Source: Tetragonia tetragonoides (taxonomy: Eukaryota > Streptophyta > Magnoliopsida > Caryophyllales > Aizoaceae). Taken from it: a stretch of 64,000 bases of DNA. Location: assembly GCA_038025085.1 (NCBI GenBank), contig CM076143.1, positions 12,051,001 to 12,115,000 on the forward strand, written 5' to 3'. The notes beneath the pieces were generated by a model that worked only from the letters and a program-made list of their open reading frames with translations, had not been told where the DNA came from and ran no database searches. The first letter of the stretch is position 1; each line of letters begins with the position of its first letter. The translations under genes were made by a program, and so were the position numbers. Below are positions 46,251 through 58,400 of this stretch, piece after piece.

Positions 46251-47047
46251 GCCATATAATCATATTGATTTAACCACTGAAAAAATATAATAACAATTTG
46301 CTAAAAGCTACAAATGTTATGAACGTCAATTTTTATTAGGTAATTGTTTCACTATAATATATATAAAAAGACGATGATTTACACATCAAGTTAGCTAACA
46401 TTAGTATTCAACGGCTATTATTATTTAGTACATCATATATTAGTCGTTTCTTTTGTCGTGTCAGTTTACTTAACCCATATACAATGATATATTTTGAAAG
46501 ATCACTCTATATAATTTTTTTTTTGATCTCCTATATAATTTTATTTTAATAAAACCATCATTTTCAATAATATTGTTCAAATTTAATAAACATATTAAAC
46601 ATTAGGTCGAGAAAGTATTGTCAACCTTATACTCACAAATCATCTCTTTATAAATGTCAATAAATACCATATTCACATATTAAAATTATTGTTAGAGTAA
46701 AATATCTTCTAATGTTAATCTTTTAATAGTAAAGCATGTGTTTGATTAAAAACTATTAGTTCGACCGAATAATCATAAAAGAATATATAATCTTGAAATA
46801 TTGGGATTTTTGCAAGAGGTATCGTGATCATGCGATTAAAATTATATTGTAGTAACATGGTTATCTTAGGTCAAATTTTTTATAGTAAGGCGCGCGATTG
46901 ATTAAAAATCTTAACTCTCAACTAAATGATCATAATTACCAATATATAAAATAAGGTTTTTTTTTGAAGGTTTTTTAGGTTGTTTTAGGTTATATATATA
47001 AAATAAGGTTATTTTTTTAAAAAGGTTTTTTAGGTTATTTTAGGGTA
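46251..47047. other. AT-rich spacer with GGTTTTTTAGGTT repeats
   Basis: No gene. The sequence around 46960-47045 has repeated AGGTTTTTTAGGTT and TATATATA units leading into the next element. Confidence 0.5.
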
Positions 47048-47256
47048 TATATATAGAATCGGGTTCAAATGAGAGCAAACTTAGGGTGAGAGTATGAGAG
47101 CAAATAAGAGCCATTGGATAAGAAAATCGACAGTCGAAATCTGTTTTAAAGAGCCTGGGACACGCGCGTCATTAAATAAAAAGTTGAGGATATCTTATAA
47201 CTACCCAAACCGAAACCCTACCCACGTCCGTTTTCCCCAGCCCCCCTTCTCCAACA

Positions 47257-47259
<3 letters not shown>

Positions 47260-47331
<72 letters not shown>
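47260..47331 (+). repeat. (CT)n microsatellite
   Basis: About 35 CT dinucleotides without interruption. Confidence 0.97.
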
Positions 47332-47334
<3 letters not shown>

Positions 47335-48449
47335 TTCACTACTCACTCACTCTCTCTCCTCGGTCATTCTCTCTCTCCTCCATGGACGACCATGGAAGCT
47401 CTCATTTTCCTCTCTATCCCCACTCACTCGCTCTCTCTCTCCCTCATCCCGCTGTTCCAGCGAGCTACCCATAGCTCCCTCCCCTTTTTCTCTCTCTCTC
47501 TCTCGCAAGCTTGAAAAAACGGCATTAATGGCGAATTAAGCTCCGGTGACTCAACCAAAAGCTAATCGAAGAACATCCAAGGAAAGCGATCTCCGATCTC
47601 CCTTTCTTTCTCCTCCGGTGACTCTCAAATGCGAATTATTCGACGGTTTAAAGCTCGATTTTGACGATTCGAGCTGTATTCTTCGATTACGAGCTCCATT
47701 TGAGCTCGATTTGGTTTTTAATCGAGCTAGATTATGTTGTTTTTCTAATTTCAATAAAATTCATGAGTAATTTTATCCTTTATTGCGATTTTAGTTTCGG
47801 TTGTGTATTATTATCTTTGTTGTGATTTTGCTTCGCCTATTTTTGTTTTATTATGTCGTTTTCATTAATTTTTGTCGAGTTTATGTAATTTTGTATTAAT
47901 TTCATTTCTAAAGTTAATGGATCTGTAATTATTTGGTCTAATTTTCATGTTTAATCGACATAAATTATGTGCTTTTGTTTGTTTAATTAATTTGATTTTC
48001 AGATCGATTTTCGTTTGTTTATTTTTGAGCTATGGATCTGAATTATTGTTGCATTGTCATTTTTGCGATTTTGTTTTCATATTATATAATTTTGTTTTGT
48101 AAATTGGTATAATTTAATTTCCAAATTTAGAATCTGTTTATTTCATATTTTGTTTGTTGTAGATTTTTAGATCTAAATTTTGGTTCCTTTGGGTGGTAAG
48201 GATTAGGGTTCGGAAGGGTGGTGGTGGCGTGGGGAGGGGTGGAGTGGAGGGGCTGTTGCATAGTTGTTAAGTGACAAATTAACATTGGGGGTTTGGGCTT
48301 GGCCGTAAGAATAGTGCAAAGTTGTTCAATGACACGAGTTACACCCGATGCCCACCAGTTTAGTTTGAAATCGGGGCTAGGTTTTACCCTGCCCTACTGT
48401 ACACCATTTACATCTTTAGGGTATCTAATGTTGGGGGGGTGGCGTCGAA

Positions 48450-48650
48450 TGCTTAGGGTTTGGGGACTAGCCATCTTAACCCGGGAGGTGGTTTTATTGG
48501 GGCCACGAAGTGCTTAGGATTTGGGGACGCTAGTCCCCAAACCCTAAGCCGTCTTAACCCGGAAGGTGGTTTTATCGGGGCCACGACAAGTGCTTAGGGT
48601 TTGGGGACTAGAGTCCCCAAACCCTAAGCCGTCTTAACCTAGGAGGTGGG
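48450..48650 (+). repeat. 80-bp repeats with a perfect palindrome
   Basis: Units spaced 80 bp carry GCTTAGGGTTTGGGGACT and CTTAACCCGGRAGGTGG. At 48593-48628 the two halves CTTAGGGTTTGGGGACT and its exact complement are separated by AG. The copy at 48513-48548 is slightly imperfect, and a third left unit is partial. Confidence 0.88.
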
Positions 48651-49115
48651 TTTGGAGGGTTAGTGTTTGGGGGTTAGTGTTTGGGGGTTAGGGTTTGGAG
48701 GGTTAGGGTTTGGGGGTTAGAGTTTAGGGGTTAGGGTTTTGATGGTTATGGTTTGGAGGGTTTGGGTGGTAAGGGTTTGGGGGGTTAGGGTTTGGAGGGT
48801 TAGGGTTTGGGGGTAAGGTTTGGGGGGTAAGGGTTTAAGTGGTTTGGGTTTTGGGGGTTAAGGTTTTGGGGTTAGGGTTTGGAGGGTTAGGGTTTGGGGG
48901 TTAGGGTCTGGAGAGTTAGGGTTTAGGGGGAAAGGGTTGGGGGTTAGGGTTTGGAGGGTTAGGGTTTGGGGCGTTAGGGTTTGGAGGGTTAGGGTTTGGG
49001 GGTTAGGGTTAGAGGTTAGGGTTGGGGGGTTAGGGTTTGGAGGTTTAGGGTTTGGGGGTTTAGGGTTGGGGGTTAGGGTTTGGAGGGTTAGAGTTGGGGG
49101 TTAGGGTTGGGGGTG
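48650..49115 (+). repeat. G-rich minisatellite of TTAGGGTTTGG units
   Basis: Roughly thirty variants of GGTTAGGGTTTGGAG/GGGGTTAGGGTTTGG follow each other, all on the plus strand. The unit contains TTAGGG but the spacing is irregular, so it is not a simple telomere array. Confidence 0.88.
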
Positions 49116-50822
49116 TAAATTACTGAAATGCCATTAATGAGGCATGTGTTATGCACATGTCCTCATTAATGGATGAATAAATCTCAGCCTTACATTGAAT
49201 ATGGATCCAAGGGTGAGGAATTGCCCTCATGCTCTCACCCTATAAATGCTCTCATGTGATCCCAACCCTATATATAGAGTAGGGATCTGGTGAGAAGGGA
49301 TGTTACAGTGAGATAGTGAGATGTGATCTCAGCCATCCAATCGCCCTGATCTAACGCTCCATATTCACCCCGTTTCATTAATGGCACGATCGTAAATACG
49401 GTTAACTAGAGATTTTCTTCTTTGAAATCCAAAAAGAAAAAAAGAAATGTTCTCCGTTCTCTCTCCTGGATAGTCGAACGTTAGTTGATTACTTCTTCTC
49501 CTTCCTCTGCCAATGCTTCTTTCTCTTCTCCTCCCTCCTTTTCCAATACTCTTCTCTCTCTTGTTCTCCATCTCCTAGAATGCAGCTATGCTTCCGAATT
49601 CGCAGAAGAACAAGGAGTCAGATTTATAGAATCAAACTATAGCGATTTGATAACTTGAGGTTAGTTTTTGATAAGTTTTTGGGCAATTTGCTGAAATTAG
49701 GCTTTCATGTTCGTGTTTTGAATGTAATTATTGTTTTAATTTGTTGTTGTTCTTAGTTATGTATGCGGTTTTTGTTCTAGTTTCATTCATATGCAATGTA
49801 TTGAGGAGTTTTTGGATTTTTAGGGTTTTGTAGCGAAAAATAGGGTTTTTTTGTTGTTGTTTGTAATTGTTCTTGAATTAAATTTGCTTCGATTGGAATG
49901 TCTTTAAGAATTGCTTGAATTGAGTGTTGTCTTGTGAATCTTCATGTTGGTGGGCTAACCATTGGATTCTTTTACTCGCATATAGTTGATATAACTGGAA
50001 AACAACTCAGGGTCACTTATATGAGGATTTAGGGTCACTTATATGAGAATACAGGGTCACTTTTATCATATCATATATCTGTCAATGTGAGATTATATTT
50101 ACATATCTCTGAAAGTTGGGATAACTGTAACATAGAAGATTGTATTTTACCTATTTTGCTCAATCAAGTAGTTCCATTAGCTATTTTGTGTGAGAATTTG
50201 CTTTCGGTAGTTATCATTTGCAGTTCAAAAAGTACAAATGCACACACCCGCACCCTTGTTGCTCAAGAAATATTAATTCAGCTAGTTTAAAACTTTGTTG
50301 CGTATAACAATTGACATTCTCAACAAATACTAATGCAAGATACACCCCTCTTGGTGCTAAACTCTTACAATATTATTAATTTATCATGTTATTTGCTGTG
50401 ATATTCTCATATTCATCTAACAGTTTGTTGTATTCTTTTACTTGTGATGAATATTTCGTATAACTGTAAGTCTGTAACACAATTTACAGTCACTTTTATA
50501 AGAGTTTGAGGATCATTTTTATGTGAGTTTAGGGTCACTTTTATGTGAGTTTAGGGTCACTTTTATGAGAAATTACAATGGCAAACTATAGGTTGGATTT
50601 TAGGTACTGCAATTAGTTGGTGAAGTTATTTATTGTCTATGTAGTTTTTTCTTTCTTTTTTCCATAAGATCATTCATTTTGGAACTATGGTAGGCCAAAG
50701 CAGAGTATTGAAAAAATTACAAACAACCACTATTTTTCTTATAGGAAATTAGGGGTCACTTTTTATAATAGATTAAATGAAAGCCAAAAATTACAAAATC
50801 TAGTTTAGTTTATCTTATGTAA

Positions 50823-51348
50823 CTAGTGGCATTCCCGTGCGTTGCACGGCTTATGTAAATAAATTTGTATACATTTGAAGTAAGAGTAGCAAAATATATA
50901 ATTTTATCCAAAATAGTAATAATGAGTAGTACTCTATTCTTTAATCATTTTGTATTCAAATTTTTCAGCAAGCATTTAGAATAATTTGATTAATGACTTA
51001 GATCGAGGCCTATTTTTTTTCTTTCTCGGAAAGAAATAGAGGCCAAATTTGGTGGTTAAAAAATAGATTCCTTAATTTTTTTGGAAACTTAAATGTATAG
51101 TTGACTAATGTGTATAACATTGTTTATAAATGAGTTGTGATTAGCAATGAACTTGTTCATGCAATTCCTTAATGCATCAAGACATGTACATGCATCTAAA
51201 GAAAGAAAACATTTAGGATCCTTAAATGTTTTAATGCAATGTGTGAAGGATTAAAATTACCATAATAATGATGTGACCATTTGCTTATGTGTCACATAAT
51301 GCTTACTTGGCAAATCCTACGTGTCATTGTAGCATGTAACATCATTCA

Positions 51349-51440
<92 letters not shown>
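50823..51440 (-). mobile_element. Helitron-like element, minus strand
   Basis: On the minus strand the 3' end shows a hairpin (CCGTGC-AAC-GCACGG) followed by GAATGCCA and CTAG, then T: the hairpin plus CTRR pattern of Helitron 3' ends. The proposed 5' side is an (AT)n tract at 51353-51437. Sequence next to that tract is shared in inverse orientation with 55938-56100. No Rep/helicase coding, so it would be non-autonomous. Confidence 0.45.
51353..51437. repeat. (AT)n microsatellite
   Basis: About 42 uninterrupted TA dinucleotides, at one edge of the Helitron-like sequence. Confidence 0.97.
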
Positions 51441-52504
51441 ATTAAAAGTTTGGATAAATACCCAAGAAGACTAGTTTGGTCGATTTTGTTGTTTCTAATT
51501 GACAAAAAATAAGGGTCACTTATGTTTCGAAATGGGTAATTTTATGAAATATGAGGGGTCACTTTTATCTTATGAAATTTGAAGCAAGGTTGGATTTGCA
51601 TACCGAAGACAATTGATAGCTTGTAATTGCTTTAAGTAAATGCATGATCATATCTTACGCTTTTCAGAGCAGGGGAGTAAGGTCCCGAGTTTCCATTGAT
51701 TGCGTGAGCCTCTGACATATTTGAAGGCAATCCCATGGCATTGCCTTTGTTTTTAACCATCCACGTGCTTTTGTTGTCTCCTGTCTGGATTAGACATTGC
51801 ATTATGTATGCCATATTGGTTAGCGTCACGGGGTTTTTTTTTCTCGTTATGCTGAGTATTCTAGTATAGTATATGTCTTCTTTGTTTAGTTTTGTTATCT
51901 ATCACAGTCTACATGGCAATTTGAGTTGCTTCTAGTAGTTCTTACCTTATTCTTTGAGGGTGAATTTAGGTATTATATAGGTCCATGTAATCTTCCGTGG
52001 GAAATTTCACTATTGTGAATGGATTATATTTATTTTAGGTGCTCAACTGTAAATTACTGTCTGTTGGTGCTCTTTTGTAGTATGCTCTGTCTAGTTTTGT
52101 ATTAGCTGTCAGGTCGGGCGCTGTGTACTTAGTACTTTGAGCTGCTTTTGCTAACTCTTACCAAGTCACCATTTATTTTGAGGGTCACTCTTAAGTGTTG
52201 TTGAGGTCATTTTATCATCAACTTATGGTAACTTATCATTAGGTTCATGCGTTTGTTTCATGTTTATGCAATTTTTATAATAGTCTTCTAATTTTCATAA
52301 GGATGCTCTGTCTATTTTCGTAATACTGTCTACTTGGTACATTGAGTTGCTTTTGCATGCTCTTTCCTTTTTCTTTTGAGGGTCACTCGTAAGTGTTGTT
52401 GGGGTCACTTTATAATTAGCTTATGATAACTTGTAAGTTTGATTAGCTGCTTTTTGTTGCTATATATGAAAAACATTCTTATGTCTTATTGGTATTGATA
52501 TGGA

Positions 52505-52577
52505 AGCCTATTAGCTCAATTGGTAGAGCAATGTGTTTTGCACAATGAATAATGTAGGTTCGAATCCTACATAGGCT
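52505..52577 (+). other. tRNA-like sequence, 73 nt
   Basis: The 7-bp acceptor stem AGCCTAT/ATAGGCT is perfect, the D arm GCTC...GAGC is perfect, and the T arm GTAGG-TTCGAAT-CCTAC is perfect. Only the anticodon stem fails (two pairs in the best register, loop TTTTGCA). A and B boxes are intact. It may be a tRNA pseudogene or a tRNA-like part of a mobile element. Confidence 0.6.
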
Positions 52578-52706
52578 ACTACTTGACAATTGGTCACTTT
52601 TGGGCATATGAGGATTTACCACGTCATACACTACCTGAATTACTAATTGTTGAACATTAAAAGGGGAGAATGGGTCACTTCTTTCTAACTATAATAATTC
52701 AAGAGA

Positions 52707-52776
52707 AGTCTATGTGGGATTTGAACCCACATCTTTTGTGAATTGCACAAATGCTCTACCATTGAGCTAATAGACT
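52707..52776 (-). other. tRNA-like sequence, 70 nt, inverted partner
   Basis: On the minus strand: acceptor AGTCTAT/ATAGACT, D arm GCTC...GAGC, anticodon stem TTTGT/ACAAA and T arm GTGGG-TTCAAAT-CCCAC all pair fully. The loop GCAATTC lacks U33, which real tRNAs need. It is clearly related to the copy at 52505 and points the other way. Confidence 0.6.
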
Positions 52777-54010
52777 AAAAAGGCCAAGTAAATGCCTAAA
52801 TAAATGACTAAAAATTGAAAGTACACTGCAGTAAAATTAAATGGTCACTTTATAACGAGAAAGAGATCAGAGTATGAGGGATCACTTGTTAGCTTGTGCA
52901 GGGTCACTTGTAAGCTTGTCCAGGATCACTTATAGGAGGACAAGAACCCCTATTTTCCACTTTGTTTCTTCTTTGAAAAATCCTGTAAAATAAGAGCCCC
53001 TAGTTGGCATTGCTCAAAACTGACAATGACAAACCAAACCTTATGCCATGTACCCAATTAAATACTTCTGTGACAAAAATGAAAGAGAAACAAGCAGGCT
53101 CACTACCATTGCTTCACCTTAAGATTGCAATGTAGTAAGAAGCAACGCCTATTTAAAAAAATAAAAAATAATAAAAACTGCATGAGGTTTTTTACTTTCC
53201 CATTCTCAATCTTCCTATATCATACTGTAGGTAGGAATCAAGTAAGAGGGAAGCAAGCAAGGGCATCCAAGTGAGATATAGTTAGACAATCGGGAGAGCA
53301 AATAAAACACAATGATGAGGATAAAAGGCAGTGAAGAACTAAACAAATGAACTTACTATGGGATTGTCAAATAAAATGAAATTCTGGCAGTCAAAGTTTA
53401 ACCAAAACAAACCAATGATTGAGGGGTCACTCTTAAAGGATAGACATATCACTGTTAAGACTACGTAGGGTCATTTATAGAATAAAAAACAAACAATATC
53501 AATACCAACAAATTAAACATTAATTTTGAAGCATGAGCAACTTCTTTACCGGCCCTTCGTCTTTTGTTATCAACATTAGTAGTTTTAGCATCAACAGAAC
53601 GCCCTAGGTTCTTACTTCTAATAACTCCTGCTATGAATGAAAAAGAAAAGAAAATGTAAAAGTGTTCCACACCATTGGAAATAGGGCACAGGGAAACAAC
53701 TAACAAGGAAATAGTGCTCTATGAAACTTGAACGAGCAACACTGCTATGGTAATAAATATCACGAGTATGAAATCGCACAGCAGATAAATGAAGAAACTA
53801 TCACAAATGGTCACTTTTCGATGTATAAAGGGTCATATTTCTTTGTATAAGGGGTCACTTCGACTAGCTAACCTAATATGAACATTAAAATGTATGCCAT
53901 TGTTATCAAAACATTTTTTCAGCTTCAACATCATCATTGAGAAAATGTATAATGGTCACTTAGTGCTTTTGAATGGGTCACTTGTGTTGTATAAGAGGTC
54001 ACTTAAGAGT

Positions 54011-54885
54011 AGCTGACCGAATTTGCTAACCTAATAGCTAGAAAACTAAAAACCTAAAGCAGTTCCTAAAATCAAATACAAAAATAACTCCCTTTAGCAA
54101 GAATCAAAATCAAAGAAGGATACAATAGCACTGAACCAAATCTGAACAAAATATAGATAGAAAATTGAGAACACATAACAGTTAGTAAAATCAAAATAGA
54201 AATAAAAGGAATTAACAAAAAGGAACAACAAATTTGAACAAAAGCCAAAATCGAAGAAAAACCTAGCTCGAAATTTCAATCGCAAAAACAGATGGGAGTT
54301 ATAAACTAATACAACAATGAAATTTTGAGTCCCATTTCAGCAAGGAAATTTTGAGATGGTTAACTTTCGTCATTGGGGTTGGACTTCCAACAGAGGTTCA
54401 AAGGACCAATTCTTATTTCTTAGGGTTGCCCTGTTCCTTGGATATACTATAGTGTTGGATCTTCTTCCCCCATGCAACACATCTAATCTCTTTCAGTTAC
54501 TTCATCAATGGGTTCCCTCCTAGGATGACTATGGGCCATGATCTTCAAGACTCTGATCACTAATGACACATTAAACCATTAATGGGCTTACATCAAGCCC
54601 AACGAGAAGTAGATTTAGATTATATGGTAGCCCAAGTAACATCCACCTTAAAACTCGTTAAATGAAAATAATGTACTCCCTTTATCCCATATTAAATTTT
54701 AAGGTTCTAAATGTTATAGAGATTAAAACAATTTCACTTGATCGTTCTCTTCCTTTTATGCTCTCAGGTTAACGAATTGAAAGGTAGTGAATGCCACCAT
54801 ATATGTTGTAAAGGGATGTGTAGGATAGTAATAACATGGCCTAAAATTTACTACTTTAGAAAACTAAAAGAAACTAAAGATCAAT
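54011..54885. other. non-coding stretch with shared TGGGCTTACATCAAGCCCA motif
   Basis: No gene. A palindromic segment TGGGCTTACATCAAGCCCA (about 54583-54601) and its surroundings resemble 17008-17027 and what follows there, marking a dispersed repeat. Confidence 0.45.
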
Positions 54886-55230
54886 TTGCCACTTCAGCCG
54901 ACGCGGTAAAGGTAAAGATAAAGGAGTAAGGACCAGAATCAAGAGAGCTGCCTTTGTCTGCACTCTCTATGAAATCTGGTTTGAAAGGAACCAGAGGATA
55001 TTTCAAAACAAGCGTAGAACTGTAAATGTTATAGTTAGACAGATAAAAATGTGTCTTCGTTCTAGAGTTGTGGCTTTGTATAGGGATAAAGCTGAACATA
55101 TGCTACAAAATATGTAGGTTTGTCGTCTGGCTTGGTACGGTATTATGCCCTGTACGTTTGTTCTTCTTTTCTGGGGTACCACATTGGTATACCTTGGTAA
55201 ATGAAAATTACTTACTATTTTTCAAAAAAA
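54886..55230 (+). mobile_element. 5'-truncated LINE with long target-site duplication
   Basis: The frame ending at the TAG at 55115-55117 reads KRAAFVCTLYEIWFERNQRI and VALYRDKAEHMLQNM, the C-terminal tail of plant L1 ORF2 without RNase H. A short 3' UTR and an A9 tail follow (55222-55230). Flanks of about 35 bp (54849-54884 and 55241-55275; TTTACxACTTTAGxAAACTA) match with few differences, so the insertion is only about 345 bp long. Confidence 0.8.
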
Positions 55231-55939
<709 letters not shown>

Positions 55940-56062
55940 TGAATGTTGTTACATGCTAGATTGACACATAAGCATGCCATGTAAGCTAAGCTACCTCTAC
56001 TATGTGACACGTAAGCAAATAAGCACATTAAATGGTTTAGTGTGTTCACACATGGTTTAATG

Positions 56063-57196
56063 TATTCACACATTGCATTTAAGCATCTTGGTACAAGTTG
56101 ACTTGATTCAATGTACATTTTTAATGCAAGTATCCTTTCAACGTATTTGGACAAAATGCATACTAGACAAATTCAAACATGTACCATGTACGTGTATACT
56201 AGCACTAGACAATTATGATGCTCAAGCTTATACATTTGTGGTACTTGGATACACCATGATTATAGCTAGCTAATAGAGTATGAGAAGATGGAGAACTAGA
56301 ATTTTTATTTTGAGCCACGATCACGTGTTATATTATCTCTATTTAATCACATTAAAATAGTACGAATAAAAATTGAGGAAAAAAATTCAGATATTTTTGT
56401 TCCAATAGAAAAAAATTATTATAGTTTGAATCATCGCAATGAAGATCGAACAACACTACAAAGCTATTTTAAATACAATAAATAAATGGGTTAATAGTAT
56501 GAGAAAGATGGAGTAGCAAAATTTATCTGGATGTCCAATTATCAGACAAATAGTAAAATCATGACAATATGATGAACTAAGTTAAAAGATTTCATATAAT
56601 GAAATAATAAGCATTTGAGAATCAATTTGCCGATGCTTAAGCAACCGTAAATAGGATTATGCTCAAATAGGTTCTCGGACACTTTATCAAACATATGGTT
56701 TTGATGATCAATGGTGTATTAGAGGTCTGATGCACTAGTGTGTGTTTTTTTTTTTTGAATTTTATTGAGTATTATGTTTCATTTGTATATGTGTGTATTT
56801 GGCTATATTTGTGAGTGATTCATAGGCCAGGTTTATGTTAATATAATGTCTATCAAAGTGAAAAAAGAAGAAGTTATCAATCCCTATTCTTTATTCGAAA
56901 TAATGTATTACCCAATATTCATTATAACTTTTACGAGAAAAATTGTGCTATATTGTGCTGTTTATTTTCACAAATGGTGTATATCATCCTATCTAAATGA
57001 GTATTTTTTATTGGAGAAAAAAAAAACCTAGACATGAAAGTAGAAAGTGAAAAGATGTGATATCCCATCGTATTTATTTAATTGAAGGAATTACAAAAAT
57101 ATAAAAAAATTTATATGAACACAATTTTTTTTATAAAGATCACTAGTTTTTCATAAAAATCAACCTTTTTCATTGTGAAACGGTTTCTTACAAGAC
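56063..57196 (+). repeat. 1134-bp tandem duplication, unit 1
   Basis: Starts TATTCACACATTGC. The next unit begins exactly 1134 bp later and is almost identical. The unit has no convincing gene and no LTR-like ends. Confidence 0.95.
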
Positions 57197-58330
57197 TATT
57201 CACACATTGCATTTAAGCATCTTGGTACAAGTTGACTTGATTCAATGTACATTTTTAATGCAAGTATCCTTTCAACGTATTTGGACAAAATGCATACTAG
57301 ACAAATTCAAACATGTACCATGTACGTGTATACTAGCACTAGACAATTATGATGCTCAAGCTTATACATTTGTGGTACTTGGATACACCATGATTATAGC
57401 TAGCTAATAGAGTATGAGAAGATGGAGAACTAGAATTTTTATTTTGAGTCACGATCACGTGTTATATTATCTCTATTTAATCACATTAAAATAGTACGAA
57501 TAAAAATTGAGGAAAAAAATTCAGATGTTTTTGTTCCAATAGAAAAAAATTATTATAGTTTGAATCATCGCAATGAAGATCGAACAACACTACAAAGCTA
57601 TTTTAAATACAATAAATAAATGGGTTAATAGTATGAGAAAGATGGAGTAGCAAAATTTATCTGGATGTCCAATTATCAGACAAATAGTAAAATCATGACA
57701 ATATGATGAACTAAGTTAAAAGATTTCATATAATGAAATAATAAGCATTTGAGAATCAATTTGCCGATGCTTAAGCAACCGTAAATAGGATTATGCTCAA
57801 ATAGGTTCTCGGACACTTTATCAAACATATGGTTTTGATGATCAATGGTGTATTAGAGGTCTGATGCACTAGTGTGTTTTTTTTTTTTTTGAATTTTATT
57901 GAGTATTATGTTTCATTTGTATATGTGTGTATTTGGCTATATTTGTGAGTGATTCATAGGCCAGGTTTATGTTAATATAATGTCTATCAAAGTGAAAAAA
58001 GAAGAAGTTATCAATCCCTATTCTTTATTCGAAATAATGTATTACCCAATATTCATTATAACTTTTACGAGAAAAATTGTGCTATATTGTGCTGTTTATT
58101 TTCACAAATGGTGTATATCATCCTATCTAAATGAGTATTTTTTATTGGAGAAAAAAAAAACCTAGACATGAAAGTAGAAAGTGAAAAGATGTGACATCCC
58201 ATCGTATTTATTTAATTGAAGGAATTACAAAAATATAAAAAAATTTATATGAACACAATTTTTTTTATAAAGATCACTAGTTTTTCATAAAAATCAACCT
58301 TTTTCATTGTGAAACGGTTTCTTACAAGAC
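57197..58330 (+). repeat. 1134-bp tandem duplication, unit 2
   Basis: Differs from unit 1 at only about four places that I can find (for example GAGTCACG for GAGCCACG and GACATCCC for GATATCCC, plus a T-run change), so it is above 99% identical. Confidence 0.95.
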
Positions 58331-58400
58331 TCATTTAGAATGAAAATTAATATGTCAGAAAATAAATAAGTTACTTGAATATAATTAACTAAATTGAAAA

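Larger units (their letters stand above)
47048..49276. mobile_element. TIR element, about 2.2 kb, with gene-like 5' leader and minisatellite
   Basis: Both ends read inward TATATATAG, then GGG, TCA, ATGAGAGCA, TAGGGTGAGAG and ATGAG in the same order, so the TIRs are about 55 bp with mismatches. The left interior looks like a captured plant gene leader: a (CT)n tract, an ATG at 47381 and codon-like sequence to 47770. The right interior holds 80-bp repeats with palindromes and a G-rich TTAGGG-like array. No transposase is visible; a Mutator-type non-autonomous element is one possibility. Confidence 0.7.
49277..54010 (+). repeat. region with dispersed same-strand GGTCACTT motifs
   Basis: It starts right after the TIR element with another TATATATAG-GGGATC type end and a gene-like CT-rich leader (49440-49570). 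From 50009 to 54005 I count more than 20 copies of (A)GGGTCACTT or close variants, often followed by TTATRWGAG and all on the plus strand. Spacing is irregular, from 20 to several hundred bp. No transposase or other protein is evident. A Helitron-like insertion (50823-51440) and two tRNA-like sequences lie within. The right boundary is not defined. Confidence 0.55.

Noticed and set aside
47260..47331. Ser-Leu repeat protein encoded by the (CT)n tract
   Set aside because: The reading frame exists only through the dinucleotide repeat.
46180..49115. CRISPR-like array in the repeat-rich interval
   Set aside because: The units are contiguous or irregular minisatellites without unique spacers, and the DNA is plant nuclear.
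52505..52776. Calling the tRNA-like pair functional tRNA genes
   Set aside because: One has an unpaired anticodon stem and the other lacks U33, so decoding function is unlikely.
56846..58165. Two identical 61-codon frames as possible duplicated genes
   Set aside because: They are identical only because they lie in the 1134-bp tandem duplication. They have no motifs or promoter and are very AT-rich.
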